Source of the DNA: Candidatus Lutacidiplasma silvani
GTDB taxonomy: Archaea; Thermoplasmatota; Thermoplasmata; Lutacidiplasmatales; UBA184
Length of the DNA: 39,090 nucleotides
Assembly: GCA_022750295.1 (NCBI GenBank)
Contig: JAKIVZ010000019.1
Span: forward strand, 1-39,090
Direction of reading: 5' to 3'
The notes under the pieces were generated by a model. It saw only the letters and a list, made by a program, of their open reading frames with translations. It was not told where the DNA came from and did no database searches. The translations under genes and the position numbers were made by a program. The stretch's first letter is position 1. Each line of letters starts with the position of its first letter. Of the stretch, positions 15,591-24,670 are shown in pieces.

Positions 15591-17495
15591 ATGGGCAAGA
15601 TCATCGGAATCGACCTCGGGACCAGCAACTCGGCCGCCTCCGTCCTCGAAGCCGGGCGGCCCACGATCATCCCCAGCGCCGAAGGGACGACCGTCGGCGG
15701 CGGGAAGGCGTTCCCGTCGTACGTGGCGTTCTCGAAGGACGGGCAGCTGATCGTGGGCGAGCCGGCCCGTCGCCAGGCGGTCTCCAATCCGGAGAACACC
15801 GTCACCGCGTTCAAGCGGAAGATGGGGACCGACACGAAGTATCGTCTCGCGGGGAAGGAGTACACCCCGCAGCAGCTCTCGGCGTTCCTCCTCCAGAAGA
15901 TCCGACGGGATGCCGAGGCGTTCCTCGGTGAGAAGGTCGAGAAGGCGGTCATCACCGTCCCCGCGTACTTCAACGACAACCAGCGGCAGGCAACCAAAGA
16001 CGCCGGCGCGATCGCCGGCCTCGAGGTCGTCCGGATCATCAACGAGCCGACGGCCGCGTCGCTCGCCTACGGCCTCGACAAGGCGGGGAAGCAGCAGAAG
16101 ATCCTCGTCTTCGACCTCGGCGGGGGGACGCTCGACGTCACGATCATGGAGTTCGGGGACGGGGTCTTCGAGGTCCTTTCGACGAGCGGGGACACCCAGC
16201 TCGGCGGGACCGACATGGACTCGACGGTCACCGAGTACATCGCGGCGGAGTTCCAGAAGGAGTCCGGCGTCAACATCCGATCCGACAAGATGGCGATGCA
16301 GCGGGTCCGCGACGCCGCCGAGAAAGCGAAGATTGAGCTCTCTTCGACGCTCGAGACCCAGCTGAACCTCCCGTTCCTCACGGCGACGAACGACGGGCCG
16401 AAGCATCTCGCCCTCACGCTTTCGCGTGCGAAGCTCGAGGAGCTCATCCGGCCGATCATCCAGCGGTGCCAGGCGCCGCTCGACCAGTCGATCCGGGACG
16501 CGAAGCTCGAGAAGGCGCAGATCGACAAGATCGTCCTCGTCGGGGGCCCGACCCGGATGCCGATCGTCCAGAAGTTCGTCGAGTCGTCCGTCGGCCGCCC
16601 GATCGAACGGGGCGTCGACCCGATGGAGTGCGTCGCGATGGGCGCCGCCGTTCAGGGCGGCGTGCTCGCCGGCGAGGTCAAGGACGTCCTCCTCCTCGAC
16701 GTGACGCCACTCTCGCTCGGGGTCGAGACCCTCGGCGGGGTGTTCACCCGTCTCATCGACCGGAACACGACGATCCCGACCCGGAAGTCGGAGATCTTCA
16801 CGACCCCGTCCGACAACCAGAGCTCCGTCGAGATCAAGGTCTTCCAGGGCGAGCGCGCGCTCGCCGCGGACAACGTCGCGCTCGGCGACTTCATGCTGAC
16901 CGGGATCCCGCCGTCGCCGCGCGGGACGCCGAAGATCGAGGTGTCGTTCGACATCGACGCGAACGGGATCCTCTCGGTCTCCGCGAAGGATCTCGCGACG
17001 TCGAAGAAGCAGGGGATCACGATCACCGCCTCGAACAAGCTCTCGAAGGACGACGTCGAGAAGATGCTGAAGCAGGCCGAGCAGTTCGCCGACCAGGACA
17101 AGGTCCGGGCGAAGCAGGTCGAGGTCCACAACCGGGCCGAGGCGCTCACCTACGAGGCCGAGCGGGTCCTCCAGGAGGCGAAGGGGAAGATCCCCGACGC
17201 CGAGGCGGCCGACGTCACCGAGAAGGTCAAGGCGCTCCGGGACGCGCTCGCGGCGAAGGACGCGCCCGACCTCGAGGCGAAGGTCGGGGCCCTGACGAGC
17301 GCCCTCCACGCGATCGCCGCGAAGCTCTACGCGAGCGCGGGCGAGGGCGCGACGGCGGGAGCCGAATCTCCGCCGACCGCGACCGGTCCGGAGGAGAGTC
17401 CTCCGCCCTCGGAGCCGGCGCGGACCGACGGACCGGTCGACGCCGACTTCAAGGTCGTCGACGATTCGTCGGAGCCGGGGAAGAGCCCCCCGTAG
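15591..17495 (+). CDS. dnaK: Hsp70 chaperone DnaK
   Basis: A 634-residue Hsp70. The ATPase domain shows [13 protein letters not shown] at the N-terminus, [11 protein letters not shown] near residue 165, and LVGGPTRMP near residue 310. A linker with [17 protein letters not shown] leads to the beta-sandwich substrate domain and a helical lid, and the tail ends Glu/Ser/Pro-rich ([11 protein letters not shown]). It folds or protects unfolded proteins in the cytoplasm with DnaJ and GrpE, neither of which is in this window. Start is ATG 15591, 7 nt behind GGAGG; an upstream frame to 15543 is leader. It converges with citrate synthase, stop to stop 5 nt apart. Archaeal DnaK was acquired from bacteria and is found mainly in mesophiles and moderate thermophiles. 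Confidence 0.97.
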   Translation: MGKIIGIDLGTSNSAASVLEAGRPTIIPSAEGTTVGGGKAFPSYVAFSKDGQLIVGEPARRQAVSNPENTVTAFKRKMGTDTKYRLAGKEYTPQQLSAFLLQKIRRDAEAFLGEKVEKAVITVPAYFNDNQRQATKDAGAIAGLEVVRIINEPTAASLAYGLDKAGKQQKILVFDLGGGTLDVTIMEFGDGVFEVLSTSGDTQLGGTDMDSTVTEYIAAEFQKESGVNIRSDKMAMQRVRDAAEKAKIELSSTLETQLNLPFLTATNDGPKHLALTLSRAKLEELIRPIIQRCQAPLDQSIRDAKLEKAQIDKIVLVGGPTRMPIVQKFVESSVGRPIERGVDPMECVAMGAAVQGGVLAGEVKDVLLLDVTPLSLGVETLGGVFTRLIDRNTTIPTRKSEIFTTPSDNQSSVEIKVFQGERALAADNVALGDFMLTGIPPSPRGTPKIEVSFDIDANGILSVSAKDLATSKKQGITITASNKLSKDDVEKMLKQAEQFADQDKVRAKQVEVHNRAEALTYEAERVLQEAKGKIPDAEAADVTEKVKALRDALAAKDAPDLEAKVGALTSALHAIAAKLYASAGEGATAGAESPPTATGPEESPPPSEPARTDGPVDADFKVVDDSSEPGKSPP

Positions 17496-17500
17496 ACGGC

Positions 17501-18622
17501 CTACGAGGACGACCCCGGCCACAACCGGCCGGGGGCGGGACCGATGTACCGCACGTCCGGCCGGATGAGCCGGTTGTCGGACGACTGCTCGAGGGCATGG
17601 GCGCCCCAGCCGGCGGTCCGGGCGACGGCGAACGTCGGCGTGAACAGCTCGCGCGGAAGGCCGACCGCTTCGAGCACGACGGCCCCGTAAAATTCGACGT
17701 TCAGGAAGAGGCGGGCGTTCGGGTGGGCCCGGCGGAGCGCCGCGACCCCGGCCGTCTCGACGGCCTCGGCGACGGCGAGCCGCTGCGGGTCGGCGATCGT
17801 TTTCGCGATCCGCTTCAGTTGGACCGCCCGCGGGTCCTCGGTCTTGTACGCCCGGTGGCCGAATCCGTAGAGCCGCTCGTGCCGGCCGAGCGCGGACGCG
17901 ACCCACGCCTCGGCGTTTTCCGGCGCCCCGACGCCGTCGAGCATGTCGGAGACCTTGGCCGGAGCCCCGCCGTGGGCCGGCCCCTTGAGCGCGCCGACCG
18001 CGGCGACGGCCGCCGAGATCAGGTCGGATTCGGTGGAGATCACGATCCGCAGCGCGAACGTCGAGGCGTTCATCCCGTGGTCGGCGAGCATGACGAGGTA
18101 CTGCTCGAGCGCCCGGGCCTTCGCCGGCACCGGGACCTCTCCGGTCAGGAGGTAGAGGTAGTGGGCCGCGTGGTCCAGGTCCGGTCGGTCGGGGAGGGCC
18201 GCCTGCCCGGCCGACCGGCGGACGTACCGCGCGAGGAGGGTCGGCGTCTTCGCCACGAGGTCGAGGGCCTGGTCCTGGGTGGGGGGATACGACCACGCCG
18301 GTCCCCCGAGCAAGCTGAGCAGGCTGCGGAGCGCCTCGAGGGGAGGGAGGCCGAGGGGGACCGCGTCGACGAGCTTCGTCGTCGAGGCGTCCAGGACCCG
18401 ACGACGGTGCAGTTCGGCGCTCAATCGCTCGGGCGGATCCGGCGACGGCGCGTCCCCCTGAAGGAGCAGTTGCACGACGCCTTCGTACGTGGCGTTCGGG
18501 ACGAGCTCGTTGATGTCGTACCCCCGGTAGGAGAGTCCCCCGGTCTCGCCGGCCACGAGGGCGATGGCCGAGTCGCCGAGAACGACGTGCTCGAGTCCCT
18601 TCGCGGCGGCGGGCGCGCTCAT
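17501..18622 (-). CDS. Citrate synthase
   Basis: A 373-residue type I/II citrate synthase-family enzyme: acetyl-CoA plus oxaloacetate to citrate. The N-terminal pattern GLSYRGYDINELV is typical. ADHGMNASTF contains the active-site His region and substrate-binding segment, GPAHGGAP is conserved, and GFGHRAYKTEDPRA carries the second catalytic His and an Arg; FYGAVVL follows. ATG 18622 is chosen because the homology starts soon after (KGLEHVVLGDSAIA); ATG 18649 is in frame upstream. 2-methylcitrate synthase cannot be excluded from sequence alone. It is monocistronic, with its 3' end facing dnaK. Confidence 0.93.
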   Translation of the reverse strand: MSAPAAAKGLEHVVLGDSAIALVAGETGGLSYRGYDINELVPNATYEGVVQLLLQGDAPSPDPPERLSAELHRRRVLDASTTKLVDAVPLGLPPLEALRSLLSLLGGPAWSYPPTQDQALDLVAKTPTLLARYVRRSAGQAALPDRPDLDHAAHYLYLLTGEVPVPAKARALEQYLVMLADHGMNASTFALRIVISTESDLISAAVAAVGALKGPAHGGAPAKVSDMLDGVGAPENAEAWVASALGRHERLYGFGHRAYKTEDPRAVQLKRIAKTIADPQRLAVAEAVETAGVAALRRAHPNARLFLNVEFYGAVVLEAVGLPRELFTPTFAVARTAGWGAHALEQSSDNRLIRPDVRYIGPAPGRLWPGSSS

Positions 18623-18703
18623 GGGAGCCCCGGAGGCCGGCGGTCTCATAATCTCCACGCGGGCCGGCGGGCGTGGGTTCCGTTCGAACCCCGCGGAGCG
18701 GGA

Positions 18704-18728
18704 GGCTCCGGTTCGACCGACCGGAGCC
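18704..18728. repeat. 9-bp inverted repeat between citrate synthase and ribK
   Basis: GGCTCCGGT (18704-18712) and ACCGGAGCC (18720-18728) are exact complements with a 7-nt spacer in the divergent citrate synthase/ribK intergenic region. It lies just before a possible TATA-like GCTTATGG (18761-18768) for the plus-strand genes. It could be an operator or mRNA structure; in a 70 percent GC region such a repeat may also be chance. Confidence 0.3.
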
Positions 18729-18870
18729 GGGGGACCGCCGGAGCCGGTCGGTCCGGAAAGGCTTATGGAGCGACCTCGGGTCGGCCGGCTTCGATGCCGA
18801 TCGCCGCCCCGAAACGGCCCGGCGGTCCCGTCAAAACCGACTCGGGCGCACGGCCCCGGGGTCCCCACCG

Positions 18871-19596
18871 ATGCGCCCGCTTCGGAATCCGCGCCCCCTC
18901 GGGAGCGAATCGCCCGTGACGGCCGCGACGAAGGGCGCGAAGGGCCCCGAGATCGTCATCCTCCGATTGTTGGCCGGCCTCGGCGCCGGTCAGTCGCCGG
19001 TCACGATCACGTCGCGCGAGATCGGGGAGCGCGCCGGGACCAGCCAACAGGCGGCCGACCGTCACCTCGTCGCCCTCGCGAAGCGGGGCCTCATCAATCG
19101 TCAACTTGCCGCCCGACGGCAGCGGATCACTCTCGCTCCCCCGGCGATGGAGCTCCTCCGGGTCGAATACGAGCAGTACCGCCGGATCTTCGAGGGCCCG
19201 GGCCGGCTCGCCTTCGAGGGCGAGGTCGCCTCGGGGCTGGGCGAGGGGCGCTACTACCTGAGCCAGCCGGGGTACGTCCTCCAGTTCACGGAGCGACTCG
19301 GGTACACCCCGTACCCGGGGACGCTCAATGTCCGGGTGTCGGCCACCGAACGGGACCGGCTCGATGCCGCCCGCCACTGGAAGGGGATCCGGATCGACGG
19401 GTTCCAGGCGGCGGGACGGACGTTCGGCGGGGCGACCTGCTTCGTGGCCCGGCTCGGGACCCATCCGTGCCATTGGATCGTGCCGGATCGGACCCATCAC
19501 ACGGACGTTGCCGAATTCATCGCGCCCGAGTTCCTCCGGGAGGGGCTCCCCGCGAAGGACGGCGACAAGGTCTCCGTGACGATCGAGGAGGTGTAG
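18871..19596 (+). CDS. ribK: CTP-dependent riboflavin kinase with HTH domain
   Basis: A 241-residue archaeal RibK, which makes FMN from riboflavin using CTP. The N-terminal winged helix-turn-helix (ITSREIGERAGTSQQAADRH, about residues 45-80) may make it also a regulator, as in other archaeal members. The kinase domain has EGRYYLSQPGY, FTERLGYTPYPGTLNVRV and a C-terminal HTDVAEFIAP segment, matching the RibK cradle-loop barrel. Start: ATG 18871 is chosen; GTG 18916 is an in-frame alternative closer to the HTH. The next gene begins immediately after the TAG stop, so ribK, the radical-SAM gene and nadE form one transcript, with a possible TATA box at 18761-18768. Confidence 0.9.
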   Translation: MRPLRNPRPLGSESPVTAATKGAKGPEIVILRLLAGLGAGQSPVTITSREIGERAGTSQQAADRHLVALAKRGLINRQLAARRQRITLAPPAMELLRVEYEQYRRIFEGPGRLAFEGEVASGLGEGRYYLSQPGYVLQFTERLGYTPYPGTLNVRVSATERDRLDAARHWKGIRIDGFQAAGRTFGGATCFVARLGTHPCHWIVPDRTHHTDVAEFIAPEFLREGLPAKDGDKVSVTIEEV

Positions 19597-20616
19597 ATGC
19601 CCGAGTCGGTCGCGCGGACGGTGGCGCGCGAGCGGCGCCCCGCGCCGGGCGCCCCGCCGACGGCCCGCGAGCCCGTGAACATGTGGGTCGAGGACGAGGC
19701 GATCGGCCCCGACCGGGTCCGGGCGTTCGTGGCGATTCTCCGCACCCGCGGATGCTACTGGGCCGACGTCAAGGGCTGCTCGATGTGCGGGTACGCGAAA
19801 GACACCTTGGGGCGGTCGGCGAGCCCCGACGAACTCGGCCAGCAGCTCGACCGGATCTTGGCGCGGTACCGCGACGAACCGTACGTGAAGTTCTACACCT
19901 CCGGGAGCTTCCTCGACGACCGCGAGGTCGACCCGGCGTCCCGGGAGCGGATCGCGAAGGCGTTCGCGGGCCGCGCGCGGCGACTCCTGTTCGAGACGCT
20001 GCCCGAGTTCGCGATCGAGCCGGCGGTCGGAGCAGTCCGCGACTCGTTCGGCGGCGACGTCGAGGTGGCCATGGGTCTCGAGTCGACCCAGCCCGAGGTC
20101 CTTGGCCGGCTCATCAACAAGGGCGAGCCGCCATCGGAGTATCTCGCCGCCGCGGACCGGCTTCGGACGTACGGCGTCCATCCGAAGGCGTACCTGCTGC
20201 TGAAACCCCCGTACCTCACCGAGGTCGAGTCGGTCGCCGACGTCGTGCGGTCGATCGAGGTCGCCCAATCCCGCTTCGAGGCGATCTCGGTGAACCCGGT
20301 CCACATCCAGAACGGCACCGTCGTCGAGTGGCTGTTCCGCCGGGGACGGTACCGGCCCCCCTGGCTGTGGAGCCTCGTCGACGCGATGCGCGCGGGCGCC
20401 GCCGCGCGGGGCTCGACCCGGCTCGTCACGTTCCCGACCGCCGGCGGACTTCCCCGGGGACCGCACAACTGCGGACGTTGCGACACGACCGTCCTCGCCG
20501 CGCTCGAGGAGGCGTCGCTCGCCCAGCGATTCGACGGGCTCGACGCGCTCGACTGCGAATGCCGCGCGGGGTACGCCCGCCGGCGCGACCTCGAGGGGGT
20601 CGGGATCGAGGCGTGA
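19597..20616 (+). CDS. Archaeosine radical-SAM protein (RaSEA type)
   Basis: A 339-residue radical-SAM enzyme of the archaeal RaSEA family (TIGR01210 type), with the unusual cysteine set Cys53, Cys61, Cys64 (CX7CX2C, in GCYWADVKGCSMCGY). With the lysine-transferring enzyme ArcS, RaSEA makes archaeosine at position 15 of tRNA. The segment KFYTSGSFLDDREVD and the C-terminal Cys motif CGRCDTT, followed by LDCECRAGY, are conserved in this family and suggest a second metal site. ATG 19597 touches the ribK stop. The stop TGA overlaps the nadE GTG, indicating translational coupling. ArcS itself is not in the window. MiaB-like tRNA methylthiolases are excluded because the cluster spacing differs. Confidence 0.86.
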   Translation: MPESVARTVARERRPAPGAPPTAREPVNMWVEDEAIGPDRVRAFVAILRTRGCYWADVKGCSMCGYAKDTLGRSASPDELGQQLDRILARYRDEPYVKFYTSGSFLDDREVDPASRERIAKAFAGRARRLLFETLPEFAIEPAVGAVRDSFGGDVEVAMGLESTQPEVLGRLINKGEPPSEYLAAADRLRTYGVHPKAYLLLKPPYLTEVESVADVVRSIEVAQSRFEAISVNPVHIQNGTVVEWLFRRGRYRPPWLWSLVDAMRAGAAARGSTRLVTFPTAGGLPRGPHNCGRCDTTVLAALEEASLAQRFDGLDALDCECRAGYARRRDLEGVGIEA

Positions 20617-21422
20617 GCGTCCTCACCCCCCGACTTCCCAGCTACGCCCACGAGTCGATCGTCCGGTTCCTCCGCTCCCATCTGGACGGACCGCCGGCCC
20701 GTCGGGCGGTTGTGGGCGTTTCCGGCGGCATCGATTCCGCGGTCGTCCTCCGGCTCGCATCGGAGGCGGTCGGTCCGGACCGGGTCGTGGCCGTCCTGTT
20801 GCCCGACTCGCGGTTCCCCGCGCCGCTGCGGGAGGAGACGGCTGCGTTCGCCGGAAGCCTCGCGGGGACCGTCCGGGTCGTCCCGATCGACCCGATCGTC
20901 GCCTCGCTCCGCGGCGCCCTCCCCGAGGTCTGGGAGCCGACGGGGCTCGGCAACCTCGCAGCGCGGGCCCGGATGACCGCACTCTACGCGGTCGCCGGCA
21001 CCACCGGCGGACTCGTCGTCGGGACGGGGAACAAGTCGGAGCTCCTCCTCGGATACTTCACCAAGCACGGCGACGGCGGGGCCGACCTCCTCCCGATCGG
21101 CGACCTGTACAAGACCGAGGTCCGCGCGCTCGCGGCCGACCTCGGGATCCCGGAGGCGATCCGGCTCCGGGCCCCGACCGCCGGGCTCTGGGAAGGGCAG
21201 ACCGACGAGGGCGAACTCGGCCTCCCGTACGAGGCGATCGACCAGGTCCTCCGCGGCCTCGAGGAGCTCCGGGAGCCGTCGGAGATCGCGGCGATCTCGG
21301 GGGTCGAGGAGGCGGCCGTCAAGGGCCTTCTCGAGCGGGTCCGCCGCAACCGCCACAAGCGCCGGTCCGCCCCGGTCCCGAAGCTCGGACTCCGGACCGT
21401 GGGCCTCGACTGGCGGGACTGA
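20613..21422 (+). CDS. nadE: NAD+ synthetase (ammonia-dependent)
   Basis: A 269-residue NH3-dependent NAD synthetase: deamido-NAD plus ammonia plus ATP gives NAD. The P-loop VSGGIDSAVV is near residue 37. GTGNKSELLLGYFTKHGDGG with LPIGDLYKTEV, and PTAGLWEGQTDEGELG, are the substrate and ATP motifs. No glutaminase domain is present, so it uses free ammonia. GTG 20613 overlaps the RaSEA stop (GTGA), fixing the start. It is the last gene of the ribK-RaSEA-nadE operon. Confidence 0.95.
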   Translation: MSVLTPRLPSYAHESIVRFLRSHLDGPPARRAVVGVSGGIDSAVVLRLASEAVGPDRVVAVLLPDSRFPAPLREETAAFAGSLAGTVRVVPIDPIVASLRGALPEVWEPTGLGNLAARARMTALYAVAGTTGGLVVGTGNKSELLLGYFTKHGDGGADLLPIGDLYKTEVRALAADLGIPEAIRLRAPTAGLWEGQTDEGELGLPYEAIDQVLRGLEELREPSEIAAISGVEEAAVKGLLERVRRNRHKRRSAPVPKLGLRTVGLDWRD

Positions 21423-21448
21423 CCCCGCGACGCCGCCCCGGCGGGACG

Positions 21449-21457
21449 AAACCTTTT
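21449..21457 (+). promoter_or_regulatory. TATA-like box of the TPD nuclease gene
   Basis: CCTTTTACG, in the 98-bp gap after nadE, is an AT-rich element about 70 nt before ATG 21521. It would give a leader of about 40 nt. Inferred from position. Confidence 0.35.
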
Positions 21458-21520
21458 ACGAGATGGGCGCTCGGCCGAACCAGAGCCCGCGCGAAACGCG
21501 AGGGTGCGCGAAGGCTTCGG

Positions 21521-22405
21521 ATGGACCGCGAGACGTACCGTCGGCTGTACGACCGTCTCGCGACCGCGGACGACGTCGCCGAGGTCGCGAAGACCGAGGG
21601 CCGCGACCCCGAGCTCCTCTTCGTCATCCACACCCACCGGGTCACCCGCGATGCGACCCGCCGGTTCTACGTCGTGAAGCGCCAGGTCCCCCGGCTCGCC
21701 ACCCAGTGGCGGCACGGCCGGACGATCCTCGACATGGCGACCGAGTGGAAGTTCCCCCCGGTCCTGATGGGCCAGATCCTCCTCCAGGAGCTCGGCGTCC
21801 CCCGCAAGAAGGTCTGGCAGACGTTCCTCCACCCGGAGTCGGCACCGGACGCCCGGATCCGGAAGGAGGTCGAGGAGCTCCTCGCGCACGACACGATCTA
21901 CTCCCCCGCCGGGATGGACCGGCAGCGGGAACGGGGCGTCCTCGGCGAGAGCCGGCTCTACGCCTGGCTCGAGAAGCACGGGATCGGGTACCGGACCGAG
22001 AAGGACCTCCGGGGAAAATACGCGAAGACCCCGGACGCGCTCCTCGACCAGCCGATCATGTTCTACGGCCAGAAGATCACGTGGATCGAGTCGAAGGGGA
22101 ACTTCGGCGACGACGTCGAGCTGAAGCGGAACCTGAAGCGCCAGCTCGGGCCGTACACGGAGATCTTCGGCGAGGGGGCGGTCGTCTACTGGTTCGGGTA
22201 CATCGACGGCGCCGAGTCGCCGCCGGGGATCCTGCTCTGGGACGGCGAGACCCTCGAGGGGCTCACGCCGGTCCCGCCGGACCATCCCGGGGAACCTCCC
22301 GCTGATCCCCCGTCGCCAGGTCCCGTTCGACGATTTGGCCACGGGCGAGCTCCTTCCGCCCCACGATCAGCGCCCGGCGGGCCCGTCGACGCGACGCCTC
22401 CCTGA
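21521..22405 (+). CDS. TPD-type PD-(D/E)xK nuclease, CDIN1 homologue
   Basis: A 294-residue archaeal member of the TPD nuclease family, whose human relative is CDIN1 (C15orf41), mutated in congenital dyserythropoietic anaemia. An N-terminal helical region (about 1-125) is followed by the nuclease core: KTPDALLD (Thr170-Pro171-Asp172), ITWIESKG (Glu190, Lys192), then a strand and helix ending VVYWFGYID. These supply the PD-(D/E)xK metal site. It probably cuts DNA or RNA, perhaps branched DNA, by analogy. Residues after about 250 are a Pro-rich tail that runs antisense to the last 143 nt of hisS. A homologous nuclease domain ends before this tail, so the functional part may be shorter. Confidence 0.85.
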   Translation: MDRETYRRLYDRLATADDVAEVAKTEGRDPELLFVIHTHRVTRDATRRFYVVKRQVPRLATQWRHGRTILDMATEWKFPPVLMGQILLQELGVPRKKVWQTFLHPESAPDARIRKEVEELLAHDTIYSPAGMDRQRERGVLGESRLYAWLEKHGIGYRTEKDLRGKYAKTPDALLDQPIMFYGQKITWIESKGNFGDDVELKRNLKRQLGPYTEIFGEGAVVYWFGYIDGAESPPGILLWDGETLEGLTPVPPDHPGEPPADPPSPGPVRRFGHGRAPSAPRSAPGGPVDATPP

Positions 22406-23564
22406 GCTGGCGCGACATCGACCGCCGCATCGGGTCGAAGTCGGCGGAGACCCCGGACCGGCGCAGCCGCGCCACGATCGCGAGGACGACGGGGAGGACC
22501 TCGGGGCCGGTCGCGACGACGTAGGTGTCGAGCGCCGGCTCCCCCTCGGGCCACTGACCGTGGGCCCGGAGCAGGAGCTCGAGCGTCTGGTCGCCGATCG
22601 CGAGGCCGCACGCGGGGGTCGGGGCGCCGCCGAACAGCTCGATGAGGTGGTCGTACCGACCGCCGCCGAAGAGGGCCCGGAGGTCGCCGTTCCGGTCGTA
22701 CGCCTCGAAGACGATCCCGGTGTAGTACGCGAGTCCCCGGACGACCGTCGGGTCGTACACGACCCGGTCGGCGAGGCCCACGGGGACGAGGAGCGCGGCG
22801 AGTTCGCGGAGCCGGGCGATCCCGGCGTCCGCGACCGGTCCGAGGCCGAGGGCCCCGAGCTCGGCGAGGAGCGGCTCGAGCGCGGCGAGGGATCCGCCGG
22901 AGCCGACCCGGTCGAGGTGACCCCGGAGGAACTCGACCCCCTCCGACGAGACCCCGGCGGCGTCGAGCGCCGAGGCGAACTCGGACCCCGAGACCTTCCG
23001 GTACCGGTCGAGGGCCCGGAAATAGCCGAGCCGGTCGGTCGCGCCGAACCGGCGCCCGAGCCCCTCGGCGAGCTCGCGGTCGTTCAGCCGGAACGCGTAG
23101 AGCCCGGCGGCCCCGGCGTCGTCCATCAGCACCGCGGCCGTCTGCAGGAGCTCGACCTCCGCCTCGACGCCCGGGACCCCGAGGATGTCGAGGTTGAACT
23201 GGGAGAACTCGCGGGTCCGGCCCGACTGCGGCTCCTCGTATCGCCACAGCTTCGCGTGGGTGAACCACTTCACGGGCAGCGGCTCCGCCTTCGCCCGTTC
23301 GACGAAGATCCGGGCGAGCGACGGCGTCGTCTCGGGGACGAGCGCGACCTCGCGGTCGCCCTTGTCGCGGAACGACCACGTCTCCTCGCCGATCTCCTCG
23401 CCGCTCTTCACTTTGAACAGCTCGAGGCTCTCGACCGACGGCGCCTCGAGCTCCTGGAACCCGGACCGCCGGGCGGCGGCCCGGAACCGGCGGAACAGCT
23501 CGCTGCGGGCCCCGGCGTCCGGGGGGACGTAATCGCGGAAACCGCGGAGCGCCCCGAGCGGCAT
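22263..23564 (-). CDS. hisS: Histidyl-tRNA synthetase
   Basis: A 433-residue class II synthetase charging tRNA-His. The N-terminal GFRDYVPPDA and EAPSVESLELF match HisRS. TREFSQFNLDILG, RGLAYYTGIVFEAYD (histidine-specific motif) and GGGRYDHLIELFGG (class II motif 3 region) are conserved. The C-terminal anticodon-binding domain follows (SRQLREASRRRARRALIVG). ATG 23564 is supported by a TATA-like GCTTTAGTA (23587-23595) whose spacing predicts a leaderless mRNA. Its 3' end overlaps the TPD nuclease gene tail by 143 nt in convergent orientation. Confidence 0.95.
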   Translation of the reverse strand: MPLGALRGFRDYVPPDAGARSELFRRFRAAARRSGFQELEAPSVESLELFKVKSGEEIGEETWSFRDKGDREVALVPETTPSLARIFVERAKAEPLPVKWFTHAKLWRYEEPQSGRTREFSQFNLDILGVPGVEAEVELLQTAAVLMDDAGAAGLYAFRLNDRELAEGLGRRFGATDRLGYFRALDRYRKVSGSEFASALDAAGVSSEGVEFLRGHLDRVGSGGSLAALEPLLAELGALGLGPVADAGIARLRELAALLVPVGLADRVVYDPTVVRGLAYYTGIVFEAYDRNGDLRALFGGGRYDHLIELFGGAPTPACGLAIGDQTLELLLRAHGQWPEGEPALDTYVVATGPEVLPVVLAIVARLRRSGVSADFDPMRRSMSRQLREASRRRARRALIVGRKELARGQIVERDLATGDQREVPRDGPAGPA

Positions 23565-23586
23565 CGGCCGCCGACCGGAGCGGGAG

Positions 23587-23595
23587 TACTAAAGC
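23587..23595 (-). promoter_or_regulatory. TATA-like box of hisS
   Basis: TACTAAAGC reads GCTTTAGTA on the minus strand, centred 27 nt before hisS ATG 23564. It overlaps the stop region of the upstream zinc-ribbon gene (TAG at 23591-23589). Confidence 0.45.
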
Positions 23596-24659
23596 TTCGG
23601 GCCGGCGACGGCCGACGACGGGCTCGCGGCCGGGGGCACGAGGTCGCGGAGCCGTCGGTACGACCCGACGACCGACACGAAACTCCGGCGGCGGAGGTCC
23701 GGCGCGATCTCGCGAAGCTCGGCGAGCGCGGGCCCGACGTCGGCCCCGGTCGCCCGGGACGCGAGCAGACGGTCCTTCAGCCGGGCCAGGTCGGCGAGGA
23801 ACGACGGTTCTAGGATGGACCAGAGGGCGAGGCCGGCGCGGGCCAGGACCGGCTCGGCCGCGCCCCGCTCACCGGCGCGGGCCAGCCGACGGCCCTCCGC
23901 GAGCGGACCGAGCGCCGGCGCCGGGTCCCCACCGAGCTCCCGGATCGTTTCGGCGAGAAGCTCGGCCTGGGCGACGAGGACCTGCACCGTCGACCAGTCG
24001 TCCTCGAGCCGGGTCAACGTCGCGTCCAGGTGGCGGAGCCGGCGTTGGGCCCCGCCGAGGTCGCCGAGGGCGAGCGCCGCCCGGCAGCTCTCGAACTCGA
24101 CGTCGGGGCCGGACGTCGGGGCGTACGCGGCGAGCTCGTTGCGGCGCGCGACGAGACCCTCGAACTCCTCCGTGAAGTTCGCCGCGATGTGGATGAACAG
24201 CGAGCGGCCCAGGACCTCGAACGAAGGACCGTCCTCCGCCGCGACCGCCGCGCGGGCCCGGTCGGCGAACTCGGACGTGTCGAGCCCCTGCCGTCGGGCG
24301 ATCGCGAGGTACTCCTCGACCTGGTGACGCGCGGCGGCGATCCCCTGCGCCGGGGGGAGCGCCGGCAACCCGTCGATCGGACGGGGTGCGTCCGGTCCGG
24401 CGGCCGCACCGGCCGGGGTCGGCGACGGGAATCCGCTCGGGTAGGACCCCCCACCTCCGCCGTGCGGGGGAGGAACGGGCGGACCCTCTCCGCCGAGGGC
24501 ATCGACGATCTCCTGGACCGACCGGGCGAACTCCGGATCCGACTCGGGGAGCCCGACGGCGGCCCGGACGGGCTCGAAGAGTTCGGTCGCGAGGCCGCAG
24601 CGGCCGCACGCCCGTTGCTCGTTCGGATTCTCGAACCCGCACGCGGGGCAGACCGGCAC
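23589..24659 (-). CDS. Zinc-ribbon protein with long helical region
   Basis: A 356-residue protein of unknown function. An N-terminal zinc ribbon (CPACGFENPNEQRACGRCG, CX2C and CX2C) precedes a Gly/Pro-rich linker (about residues 65-95). The remainder, rich in Ala, Arg, Glu and Leu, is predicted long helix or coiled coil with repeated ALA-type heptads, and resembles archaeal zinc-ribbon proteins of no assigned role. It begins 11 nt after the htpX stop, so the two genes are probably co-transcribed. No enzyme motif was seen. Confidence 0.75.
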   Translation of the reverse strand: MPVCPACGFENPNEQRACGRCGLATELFEPVRAAVGLPESDPEFARSVQEIVDALGGEGPPVPPPHGGGGGSYPSGFPSPTPAGAAAGPDAPRPIDGLPALPPAQGIAAARHQVEEYLAIARRQGLDTSEFADRARAAVAAEDGPSFEVLGRSLFIHIAANFTEEFEGLVARRNELAAYAPTSGPDVEFESCRAALALGDLGGAQRRLRHLDATLTRLEDDWSTVQVLVAQAELLAETIRELGGDPAPALGPLAEGRRLARAGERGAAEPVLARAGLALWSILEPSFLADLARLKDRLLASRATGADVGPALAELREIAPDLRRRSFVSVVGSYRRLRDLVPPAASPSSAVAGPKL

Positions 24660-24670
24660 GGACCTCCGCT

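Noticed and set aside
15474-18296. 940-codon open frame on the minus strand
   Set aside because: Antisense to dnaK and citrate synthase; sequence is Arg/Gly/Asp-rich as expected from shadow frames of GC-rich genes, with no domain.
16466-18919. 817-codon open frame on the plus strand across dnaK and citrate synthase
   Set aside because: Runs through dnaK in another frame and antisense to citrate synthase; low-complexity Arg/Gly composition.
18564-20612. Long N-terminal extension of the nadE frame
   Set aside because: The frame stays open upstream through ribK and RaSEA, but those genes have clear motifs. NadE homology begins just after GTG 20613.
18763-22342. Several 450-570 codon minus-strand frames over ribK, RaSEA, nadE and the TPD gene
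   Set aside because: All antisense to genes with recognised catalytic motifs and without conserved motifs of their own.
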